Source: RBG-16-34-14 sp963727535
GTDB taxonomy: Bacteria > Bacteroidota > Ignavibacteria > Ignavibacteriales > Ignavibacteriaceae
DNA length: 64,000 nucleotides
Direction: 5' to 3'
NCBI GenBank assembly: GCA_963727535.1
Contig: CAVSGR010000008.1
Span: 1-64,000, forward strand
In this document: positions 1 through 9,755 of the stretch, piece by piece
How the letters are laid out: every line of letters begins with the position of its first letter
Position numbering within the stretch: position 1 is the first letter of the stretch
Made by a program: the position numbers and the translations under genes
Notes under the pieces: model-generated
Told to the model about the DNA's origin: nothing
Seen by the model: the letters and a program-made list of their open reading frames with translations, nothing else
The model's database searches: none

Positions 1-1010
1 TCAAGCATAGAAAACCTTCAAATTTTTCTATGGAAGAAATTATTTGCCAATTTATTTGCAAATGAAAATGGTCACTATTATAAAACCAAAGTAACAAATA
101 AAAATGCTCCTATGCTTTTAAGTCAGGCAAGAGCTATTTTAATCCTATGCAATAATTATGAAAAGGGTGATCCAAATTTAAAAGCAAATACTTAATAAAG
201 AGTTTGACAACTATTTAATTTCAATGCGGAGAGGAAAACGGCTTATTTAAATTTAATTAGCCCATGCCTGGGATATTGCAGGATGAAGGCATTGCTTCAG
301 AATGGGCAACACTCGCTATTTTAAGAGCCTATGAAACAACAAAGAAAAAGAATATCTCAGCGAAGCGATTTCAACAATGGAAGCAATGATTGAAAAATTA
401 TATTCAGAAAAAAACAGCTTAGTACATACTGCAGGAGATAATTTTTGGTGTTTAGATTCCGCTTCAACATTTGCTTATACTTGCAGCTTATTACTTAAGG
501 CATAGTACTCAAAAAAGGTTGAAGAGGTAATGAATAGATTCAATTAATTTATGCATAGATAAAATTGCACTCGATGGCCATTTCCCATATAGCGTAAGGA
601 TCAGGGAACTTATTTATTGCTTTATCATCCTATTGTTATGATAACTCTGGAATATTGTCTAGAATCAAAATATTAGATGATTATACTGCAAAAAGTTAAA
701 TGATTCTATCAAAAAGCAAAAGAATTCTTACTTAATTCAATTAACAATGAAAAAAAAATATTTGAGCCAGAAATAAAACATTTATCTCAATATATAATTT
801 CTAATGTAACCACATTAGTTGCTTTAAAGAACAAAATTAGAACCTGGCTTTGAAAAGATTTTGCTAAACAATGTTACTAAAATTTTGGAAAATGATACAT
901 TATATCTTTGCAGAGATGAAAAAGAACGCCTTTATAATGGCGATTTATATAAACATGACTGATGTTTAATGATTGAAGTAATATATTGGCTCGATTTATA
1001 TATTAATTGA
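1..1010 (+). pseudogene. Broken gene, possible alpha/alpha-toroid carbohydrate-active protein (fragment)
   Basis: No single frame stays open, but pieces in different frames read as one protein running off the left edge. The most coherent stretch (about 265-510) contains DEGIASEWATLAILRAYETT, then a segment with GDNFWCLDSAST. A later piece (about 600-960) is also helix-rich. Alternating amphipathic helices with an 'ILRAYETTKKKEYL' type pattern resemble alpha/alpha-barrel enzymes such as polysaccharide lyases, epimerases or unsaturated glycoside hydrolases, but I cannot name the family. Breaks occur every 100-200 bases. It lies 57 bases upstream of a sugar-nucleotide epimerase, so a role in the same polysaccharide locus is plausible but not shown. 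Confidence 0.35.
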
Positions 1011-1067
1011 AACAAATTTAATACTTCAACTTTAGATCGATAAATACACTTAATAATAATTTATTTT

Positions 1068-2077
1068 ATGGACAGCAAAAAATTTTAATAACTGGAGCCG
1101 CTGGTTTTATAGGTTTCCATCTTAGTAAAAAATTATGTGATGAAGGATGGGAAGTATTGGGTTGGAAAAATATAAAAAATTACTATGATCCAAAATTAAA
1201 AGAAGCCCGATTAAATTTACTACTTCCTTATAAAAACTTTAAGTTTTTATAAGATCGATTTGACAGAAAGAGGCTATATAAATTTGTTCAGAATGAAAAA
1301 TTTGATTATGTTATTAATCTTGCTGCTCAAGCTGGAGTAAGATATTCTCTAAAGAATCCATACTCATATATTGACAGCAATATAATTGGATTTCTTAACA
1401 TCCTCGAAAGTTGCCTAGGCATTTCCAGTCAAGCATCTTATATACGCTTCTTCAAGTTCCGTTTATGGTGCAAACAAAAAAACCCCTTTTTCTGTTCACC
1501 AAAATGTTGACCATCCCCTATCTTTATACGCTGCCACCAAAAAGTCAAATGAATTAATGGCTCATACATATTCAAATTTATATAATATCCCGACAACAGG
1601 ATTAAGATTTTTTACAGTTTATGGACCATGGGATAGACCTGATATGGCTGCTTTTCTTTTTGCAAAAGCAATTTTTGAAGAGAAGCCAATTGATGTTTAC
1701 AATTATGGCGACATGAAGAGAGATTTTACTTATGTTGACGACATAATAGAAGGTATCTTCAAATTGATTCTTAAAATTCCTTCCTCTAACAATAACTGGA
1801 ACGGTGAAAATCCCGACCCCTCCACCAGCTTTGCCCCATACAGATTATTCAATATTGGAAACAACAAACCCGTAAAATTAGACAATTTATTGAGATACTG
1901 GAAGAATGTATTGGAAAAAAGGCTAATAAAATCCTACTCCCCATGCAGCTGGGAGATGTTTATGAAACTTTTGCCGATATTGAAGATTTAATGAGCTATG
2001 TTGGCTTTAAGCCAAAAACAAATATTAAAGAAGGATTAGAAAAATTTGTTACTTGGTATATTAATCACTATAAATAA
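1068..2077 (+). CDS. NAD-dependent nucleotide-sugar epimerase, UDP-glucuronate 4-epimerase type (frameshifted)
   Basis: Short-chain dehydrogenase/reductase epimerase of about 335 residues, expected to interconvert UDP-glucuronate and UDP-galacturonate in the cytoplasm. The N-terminal Rossmann motif is GAAGFIG, followed by NLAAQAGVRYS. The catalytic Tyr-x-x-x-Lys is visible in SLYAATKKSNE (around 1530). The segment LRFFTVYGPWDRPDMA is a hallmark of the UDP-glucuronate epimerase subgroup. The ATG at 1068 is followed at once by a lost A in the run before KILITG. Further breaks fall near 1250, 1430 and 1915. The C-terminal frame ends at 2075-2077. It lies just upstream of an AsnB-like gene. GDP- or UDP-hexose epimerases are alternatives, but the motif set favours the glucuronate type. 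Confidence 0.8.
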
Positions 2078-2086
2078 AGGAAATAT

Positions 2087-3986
2087 ATGTGTGGAATATG
2101 TGGGATTATTAATTTTGAACTTACTTCACATATAGATAAAGAAGAATTAATTAAAATGCGCGATACAATGATTCATCGGGGACCCGATGATTCAGGAGTA
2201 TTTATTAACAAGAACATTGGCTTAGGACATAGAAGATTAAGCATTTTGGACAATCTTCTCATTGAATGGAAGACAACCGATGAGTAATAAAACAGAGGAT
2301 ATTTGGATAACATATAATGGAGAATTCTACAATTATGAGGATTATATCCCATCCCTAAAGAGAAAAGGTTACCAATTTAAATCGGTAATGACACAGAAGT
2401 AATCTTGTACCTATATGAGGAATTTGGTTTAGAAGAAACTTTAAAAAAAATGACAGGAATGTTTGCATTTTGTATAATAGACTTGCGAAAAAACACACAT
2501 TACTTAGTCAGGGACAGGTTTGGAATTAAACCTCTTTACTACACTACCAATAATAATAGATTAGCATTTGCATCCGAAATAAAAGCATTTTATTCAATGC
2601 AACATTATAAACCAGAATTGATAAGCGAATCAATTCCGGAATATTATTTTTTTATAGCCGCAATCTTAATTTTTCGACGTTATTAAAAAATACGTATGAG
2701 GTTAAGCCAGGAACTTATATTGAAATTAGAGCGGACAAATTACATACCTATGAATATTATAATGTAGCAAATATTAAAGAAAATTGTAAAATAAAGGAAA
2801 ACGAAGCAATTGAAGAACTAGACAGAATTTTAACAAATGCTATAAAACTCCAATTAATTAGTGATGTACCTGTTGGTGTCTTTTTAAGCGGAGGATTAGA
2901 TTCAAGTATTATAGCGCTTAAAATGGCAGAATTATGCGACATCCCGATAAATACTATATCAGCGGGCTATAAAGAGAAAGAAGCAAACGAATTTAACTGG
3001 TCAGATCAGGTTGTTAAAAGAATAAGTTCTAACCATAGGAATTTTTTAGACAATTCAGAAGATTTTTTTAACTTACTTCCATTTCTTACTTATATAAATG
3101 ACACGCCTCTTTTAACTGGAGTATCTTTTTATAAGGCTCTGCAAGATTTGCTAAGAAAAATGTACAGTAATGTTATGTGGACAAGGTAGTGATGAAATTT
3201 TAGGGGGATATACCAATTATTTGTTTGCTTCAAAGCAACAAATATTGAACAAATTTACAGGAAAATTATGGGGCAAAAGCATAAACAATATTTTTTCAAA
3301 TTATTTATCAGGCATGGGAAAGCGTAAATATTTAGAAAAGCTGCCGCTATTAAATTTAAAAGAACTTGAAATAGCCGGAGCTTATGTTGGTGCAATTCCA
3401 AAAGATGACGTTTTAAATATTTTTAGTGCCAACTTGAATGAAAGGGATTATGGTGCATTGCTTAATTTATATAGTCAGCTGTGGCCAAAAGAAACTGATC
3501 GTGATTTTTTATTCAAAATGTTATGTGCCGAAATGTATAGAGGACTTCAGACAATAACACAAAACACCGACAGAATGACTATGGCAGACATCCGTTGAAG
3601 CACGGGTTCCTTTTTTAGATCATAACTTAGTAGATTTTGTTTTTTCGCTTCCTACAAAATTTCAAAATAAGAAATAACCAAGGAAAATATATTTTAAAGA
3701 AAAATATCTATTACGTTATTTCGATAAAAATTTTATCTATAGACCCAAAAAAGGGTTCCCTGTTCCACTTACACAATGGTTTTTGAAAGACAATTTAACC
3801 TGCCGGTAGAAATGAATTCCTCATTAACGCCATGATTAATATGGGTTATTTAAATACTTATGCAGAGCTTGTAAAAACAGGTATTCTAGGAAAAAATAGT
3901 GATGTAGTATTCCTATCCTCAGATTAGTCGCCTTGAATAATTGGACTACTACTGTTCCAGGATTAAGTAAAGAAAAACAGATCTAA
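2087..3986 (+). CDS. asnB: Asparagine synthetase (glutamine-hydrolysing)-like amidotransferase, frameshifted
   Basis: Class II glutamine amidotransferase plus ATP-pyrophosphatase synthetase domain. It starts MCGICGI, placing the nucleophile Cys2 after Met removal, and has an AAAGG Shine-Dalgarno-like sequence before the ATG. Visible landmarks are HRGPDDSG and RDRFGIKPLYY in the glutaminase half, then the PP-loop SGGLDSS (about 2890), CGQGSDEILGGY (about 3175) and EARVPFLDH (about 3597). At least six one-base shifts (near 2265, 2385, 2660, 3170, 3590 and beyond 3660) split it. AsnB homologues inside O-antigen loci often amidate uronic acids instead of making asparagine, as WbpS is thought to do in Pseudomonas. 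The adjacent uronate epimerase fits that reading, which remains an inference. A second, intact copy is at 33363. Confidence 0.85.
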
Positions 3987-4023
3987 AGTATTATTAAAAT
4001 ATCTGGCAAAATAAAAAGTTATT

Positions 4024-5253
4024 ATGGCAAATAGGATTGCCTTTTTTGTGGGAGATTTTCCTTCCAAAAGTGAAACCTGGGTTTATTATGAAATAATCCA
4101 ATTAATGCAGGAAGGTTTTGAAATAAAAGTCTTTTCAATAAGAGAAAAAAAACCTTCTTTTTTTTGGATGACACACGATACTTGATAAAAATATTGTTTA
4201 CAGGGATAATTTCTTCTTTGTTCGTTTTTGTAAAAACCTAATAACAAATCTTGAAATTTTTAACAGAATATTTAAAGTACATCTTAATAACGACTTCTGG
4301 AATGACACACAAGGTTTACGGGGCAAACTGCAGGTCATAAAAGATCTAGTATTATTTATAAATAAGATAGATGATATAAATAAATTCAATCCAGATTTAA
4401 TAATTGTGCACTTTGCTAATGCCAAAGCAAATCCTGCACTTTTTTATAATATTCTGTCGAAAACACCTTATATAATTAAAATACATGCTGTGGACGTTTT
4501 CAGTAGACCTAATTTGTTTTGTTTAAAAGTAGAGCGTGCTCATAGAAAAATACTTTCTATTTCAAATTATAATATTAATTATATTAAAAATAGGGATAAG
4601 GATATTGATTTATCCAAATTTATGGTCCACCACTGTGGAATTCCCGTGGATAAGTATAAATTTAATTCGCTTCTCGATAAGAATACTAAAGTTCCAAATA
4701 TTTTGTCGGTGGCAAGATTAGACCCTATGAAAGGATTTGATATTTTAATTAACGCAAGTTTTTTACTTCATAATAAAGGGATAAAACACAAACTGATAAT
4801 TGTCGGGTATGGTGAACATAAAAAAAATTTAATTGACTTATCAATTAAGCTTGGAATTCGAAATTAGGTCAATTTAAAGGCTATTGTTCTCCAGAAGAGG
4901 TAAGAAGCCTTTTAGCTTCTTCAAATTTATTTGTGTTGGCTTCTAAAGTTGATAATCAATTAAAAACTCAGGATGGTATTCCCGTAGCAATAATGGAAGC
5001 AATGGCAACAGGAATACCTGTTATTGCTACAACAATAAGTGGAATACCTGAACTTATCGAGAATGGAATTAATGGCTTTCTGGTTGAACCGGACGATCAG
5101 GTTGATCTATCAAATAAAATTGAAGAGGTATTAAAAATGCCAACGAGACAATTACAAGAAATAGGGACTAGTGCTAGGTTAAAAATAGAAACTGATTTTA
5201 ACATAGTAAAATTAACAAATGAATTAAAATATTTGTGCGAGCACGTGGAGTAG
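4024..5253 (+). CDS. Glycosyltransferase family 4 (GT-B fold), frameshifted
   Basis: Starts at ATG 4024 with MANRIAFFVGDFPSKSETW, an N-terminal GT4 opening (the SETW segment is common in capsule GT4 enzymes). The C-terminal sugar-nucleotide domain is clear: ILSVARLDPMKGFDILI (about 4697) and then PVAIMEAMATGIPVIAT with GIPELIENGINGFLVEP (about 4980-5095), the classic E-x7-E nucleotide-sugar region. About 400 residues in total, normal for the family. Breaks are near 4170 and 4866. It should add one sugar to the lipid-linked repeat unit at the cytoplasmic membrane; donor and acceptor cannot be told from sequence. Confidence 0.82.
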
Positions 5254-5369
5254 GAATTATGTTAAAAATAAAAATAAGATTTATTTGCTATTGTTCTTAC
5301 GTAGAAACTCTAAGTATAAGATAAAATTTCTATCTTTAATTAAAATTGTAAATTTTTTAATCTAAAAAA

Positions 5370-6182
5370 ATGAAAATTAATTTATTTAACGGCTTGTTAT
5401 TATTGCTCAAATCCTTGTCTCATAACAGAAATTTGCTGACCGATGTTCAAATGTCTAAAATATTGGAACAAGATACTTTTGACGCTAAAAAACCGAATAT
5501 ATATCTGGAACATATTAGAAAATTTCTTGATTATAAAGATAAAACCATCATTGAAATAGGTTGTGGAACAGGTGATTTTGCAATAAGTCTTGCCAAGTCA
5601 GGAGCACAAAAAGTTGTTGGCATTGATGTAGATAAAGAAAGAATTAGATCTGCAAAAAGAAAAGCTATTATGGAAAGAGTAGATAATAAAACATCCTTTA
5701 TTTGTGTTGATTTTAATAATTATCCTTCAAATGATATATTTGATATAGCTTTCAGCCTGAATGCTTTTGAACATATTCCCTCTCCTTTCACTAGCTTAAA
5801 ACAAATTTATGATCGTTTAATTCCTGAAGGAGTATTTTGTACTATTTTTGGTCCTCTTTGGTTAAGCCCTTATGGGGCTCATATGTGGAGTTCACTTCTG
5901 TTCCATGGGTTCATTTTCTTTTCCCAGAAAAAGTCGATTAAAGGTGCAACTGAGTATTATCGTCCAGATGATCCGGTATTTAGGTATGAAGATGTTCGGG
6001 GACATCTTAACCGCATTACAGTAAAAAAATTTATACACTTTGCATCTGAAGCTGGATTTAAATTACAAACCTTAAAAGTTAATCCAGCTCAAGACAACGG
6101 AAAATTTAAATTTGCAAATGCCATTATTAATAAAGTTTACTTTTTAAAACAACTCTGCTCGTTTCAATTACTTGCAGTTTAA
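5370..6182 (+). CDS. Class I SAM-dependent methyltransferase
   Basis: 270 residues in one open frame. SAM-binding motif I is TIIEIGCGTGDFA (residues about 63-75), followed by the acidic VVGIDVDKERI strand and FDIAFSLNAFEHIPSP (motif IV region). The protein probably methylates a sugar hydroxyl, carboxyl or amino group of the polysaccharide, given its place between two glycosyltransferases. The last residues may be off-frame: the line ends in an A-rich run and another frame continues only slightly longer. Substrate unknown. Confidence 0.75.
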   Translation: MKINLFNGLLLLLKSLSHNRNLLTDVQMSKILEQDTFDAKKPNIYLEHIRKFLDYKDKTIIEIGCGTGDFAISLAKSGAQKVVGIDVDKERIRSAKRKAIMERVDNKTSFICVDFNNYPSNDIFDIAFSLNAFEHIPSPFTSLKQIYDRLIPEGVFCTIFGPLWLSPYGAHMWSSLLFHGFIFFSQKKSIKGATEYYRPDDPVFRYEDVRGHLNRITVKKFIHFASEAGFKLQTLKVNPAQDNGKFKFANAIINKVYFLKQLCSFQLLAV

Positions 6183-6273
6183 AAAAACCGATAATCATTA
6201 AAATCCCCTTGGGAATGAACCAAGATAAATAAGTCGTTTTATATAATGCTATTATCGAATTAATTCAACTAAA

Positions 6274-7259
6274 ATGGATAACAAACAAAAATTAGTTTTT
6301 ATTTCCTGGGCAAAGTATAATACGTCTAGAGAGCTAGCACAAAGGCGATAAATGCAGAACCAGTTTTTATTAAGAAAACAACCCGTTCTAACAAATTTCA
6401 TTTGCCTACTTTTTTGAGTTATTTTCTGTACGGCTATAGAGTATTGTACTTTTAAGTAAATTGAAGCCTAATATAATAATTATTGCAAACACTACATGGC
6501 CAATTGGGCTTATTAATTTTATTTATGCAAAAATTACAAAAACAAAACTTGTCTTAGATTCGCATTCCTGTGCATTTGATTATGTTTTTATTAAATATCC
6601 ATTATTTCATGTCAAAATTTTTTGCTAAATATTCTACTTTATCATTTGTTACAAATAAGTCACATTATAACCTGTTAAAGAAAAAGGTGCTAATGCAATA
6701 ATTTTAAGTGATATTCCCTTTGAAGATAACTTTTAGGATTAAAAGAAAATTGAGTTGAGTAATAAATTTAATATCTGTTATATTTGTACGTTTTCTTACG
6801 ATGAGCCCTATATGGAATTAATAGAAGCAGCAAATAAATTAAATGATGTTCAAATATATATTACTGGAAATTATCCTGTGGTCAAACATAAATCCTGATA
6901 ATTATAAACACGTTAAATTTACTGGCTATATCAATAATGAAGAATACAGAAGCCTTATAAAAAGTGCGGACGCAATTATAACCTTAACCAGTAAATGAAG
7001 ACACAATGCAGAGGGCTGGCAGTGAAGCTGTTTCTGCAGGTAAGCCTTTAATAACTTCAAATACCAAAATGCTTAAAAATTATTTTACAAAAGGAACGAT
7101 CTTTGTTGATAATACTGCAAAAGGTATTGTCGAAGGGATAGAAAAGTTAAGAATAATTACGATCTATATGCTTCTGAAATTCTTCAATTCCAGGAAGAAA
7201 GAAGAAATAATTTCGTTAATAAATTAAATGAAGTTAAAGAATATTTAGAGTTAAAATGA
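6274..7259 (+). CDS. Glycosyltransferase, GT4-like, heavily frameshifted
   Basis: Pieces in several frames form one protein of about 325 residues starting MDNKQKLVFISWAKYN at 6274. Recognisable parts are KLKPNIIIIANTTWP, TKLVLDSHSCAFD (about 6545), FNICYICTFSYDEPYMEL, and the C-terminal RAGSEAVSAGKPLITSNT (from 7009), which is the usual nucleotide-sugar-binding region. Breaks occur near 6345, 6440, 6620, 6720, 6890, 6990 and 7150. The last frame ends LNEVKEYLELK with TGA at 7257-7259, overlapping the next gene's ATG by the ATGA pattern, which suggests translational coupling. Confidence 0.65.
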
Positions 7260-8571
7260 ATATAAGTATTTACGGAATGGGATATGTTGGCTGTATTGGT
7301 TTAGGCTGCCTTGCAGAACAGGGTCACTATTTGATTGGAGTCGACATTGATAAAAACAAAGTTGATCTGATCAACAATGGTAAAGCTACCATTGTTGAAA
7401 AAGATATTGATGAACTAATTTGTAAAAATTTTGAAAACAAAAGAATAACGGCCACTACAAAAAGTTCTTATGCTGTAAAGAATTCTGACGTGGCAATTAT
7501 TTGTGTTGGAACACCAAATAATGAAAACGGTCATCTGGATATGACACATATCTGGGGAGTTGCAAAAGAAATCGGTAAAGCACTTAAAGAGAAAGATACT
7601 TTTTATACCGTTGCAATAAGAAGTACTGTTATGCCTGGGACAAATATTAAAGTCGGTGAAATAATTGAACAAAGCAGTGAAAAAATAAACGGGAAAGATT
7701 TTGCAGTGGTTTCCAATCCAGAATTCTTAAGAGAAGGGAGCGCAGTTGCTGATTTCTTTAATCCGCCTTATACTGTTTTATCTTCCGAATCAGAAAAGGC
7801 ATTACAAGTAATGAAAGATGTTTATAAATCGATAAAAGGAGAAATTGTAGTAACTGATATAGGAACTGCAGAACTTATTAAATTTGTTAATAATTCCTAT
7901 CATGGATTAAAAGTTGTTTTTGCAAATGAAATAGGACGCATTTGTAAAGCGCTTGGAGTAGACAGCGGAAATCTAATGGAGACTTTTTGTAAAAGATAAA
8001 ATCTTAAACATTTCGCCTTATTATTTTAAGCCGGGATTTGCATACGGAGGTTCCTGTCTTCCAAAAGATTTAAAAGCTCTTAAATACAATTGCTCACGAT
8101 AAATATATTAAACTTCCTGTTCTTTCATCAATTGAAAACAGTAACCAGTAATCACATAGAACATGCGAATGAATCTTCTGATAAGCAAGAACAAAAAGAA
8201 AATAGGTTTCTACGGAATTTCATTTAAAGCAGGTACTGATGATTTAAGATTTAGCCCTGCGCTTGAACTTGCCGAAAGATTGTTGGGGAAAGGATATGAC
8301 ATCAAAATTTATGATAAATATGTAAATTTGTCCCGCCTGACAGGTAAAAACAAAGAATACATCTTTAACAAATTACCTCATATAAATAAAGTTTTGGTCG
8401 AGAATGTTAATGAATTCATAAATTCGATAGAAGTCTTGGTTATTGTAAACAAAGATAGTGATATAAATAACATTTTAAATCGAGGATCTATCCAATAAAG
8501 ACATTATTGATTTAGTAAGAGTTACGGATAAAAATACAGAACTAGATAACTATGAAGGAATTTGTTGGTAA
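7256..8571 (+). CDS. algD: GDP-mannose 6-dehydrogenase (AlgD type), frameshifted
   Basis: Oxidises GDP-mannose to GDP-mannuronate with two NAD+. The first 247 residues are intact: GMGYVG dinucleotide site, CVGTPNNENGHLDM, and SNPEFLREGSAVADF. After a +1 A at about 7995 the frame continues to the catalytic-cysteine motif PGFAYGGSCLPKDLKAL (about 8032), which matches the AlgD-specific form FxPGFAFGGSCLPKD. Then follow ISFKAGTDDLRFSPALELAE and, at the end, YEGICW plus stop, a C-terminus typical of AlgD and not of UDP-glucose dehydrogenase. Breaks are near 7995, 8085, 8155 and 8485. No alginate polymerase or export genes are visible, so the product probably feeds a heteropolymer. Confidence 0.82.
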
Positions 8572-8601
8572 ACTCATCAACGGAATATTAGAAACTGTAA
8601 G

Positions 8602-9730
8602 ATGAACTAGAAAAAAATTTCTATAATTTTTGGCACAAGACCCGAGGCTATAAAACTCGCCCCGGTAATTTTAGAAGTTAAAAAAATATCAGGAATTTGA
8701 GGTTAATGTTTGCGTTACTGCGCAACACCGTGAAATGCTTGACCAGGTTCTGGAAGTATTTGATATAAAGCCTGAAGTTGATTTAAATATTATGAGGGCA
8801 AACCAAACGCTTTCAGGCTTAACTTCGCAAGCAATAAAACTTTTGGATAAATATTTATCAGAATATAAGCCTGATATAATATTAGTTCAGGGAGACACCA
8901 CAACTGTATTTGCTGCTTCCCTGGCGGCATTTTATCACAAAATAAAAATTGGTCATGTTGAAGCAGGATTAAGAACATGGAATAAATTCTCTCCTTTTCC
9001 TGAAGAGATCAACAGAGTTTTAACTACAAAAATTGCGGACCTGCATTTTGCTCCGACAAGTTTATCAAAAGAAAATTTGTTAAAAGACGGTGTGTGTGAA
9101 GATCAGATATTTGTAACCGGAAACACCGTAATCGATGCGCTGCTCATTGCGAGAGAAAAGATAAAGTCTAAGAATATTTCTATCCCCGGATTGCCAGTTA
9201 ATCTTCTAAAAGAAAAAGATAATAAGATGATACTTATAACCGGTCACAGGAGAGAAAATTTTGGCGAAGGTTTCGATCATATCTGTCAGGCAATTGCAGG
9301 ATTAGCTCAGGAATATAAAGATTACAACTTTATTTACCCGGTTCACCTTAATCCTAATGTAAGAAAACCGGTTTTTGAAGTTTTGTCAAAACAAGAAAAT
9401 ATTTTTTTAATTGATCCTCTTAATTACCTTCCTTTTATTTTCTTAATGGATAAAGCAAAAATTATTTTAACTGATTCCGGGGGTGTACAGGAAGAAGCTC
9501 CCAGTCTTGGAAAACCAGTTTTGGTTATGAGAGATACGACTGAAAGACCCGAAGGTGTTGATGCGGGAACTGTAAAGGTTGTGGGAACAAAAGAACAAAC
9601 GATAATTGAAGAGACTCGAACTCTCTTGAACAATAAAGCAGAATATTCAAAAATGGCCAATGCTGTTAATCCTTACGGTGATGGTCTTTCTGCACGCAGA
9701 ATCAAAGATATCCTACTTAAACAAATCTGA
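8602..9730 (+). CDS. wecB: UDP-N-acetylglucosamine 2-epimerase (non-hydrolysing)
   Basis: Converts UDP-GlcNAc to UDP-ManNAc. Residue landmarks match WecB closely: FGTRPEAIKLAPV at the N-terminus, then TAQHREMLDQVL, QGDTTTVFAASLAAF, VEAGLRTWNKFSPFPEE, TGNTVIDAL, TGHRRENFGEGF, YPVHLNPNV, TDSGGVQEEAPSLGKP and NPYGDGLSA. The last 331 residues are one frame from 8735. Upstream, the frame that begins at ATG 8602 meets a TAG as codon 3, and a second break lies in the A-run near 8685, so the true start is disturbed by indels. The SPFPEE form separates it from the WbpI-type epimerase at 20685. Confidence 0.9.
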
Positions 9731-9755
9731 ATCATCCGCTAAATATTAATAGTTA

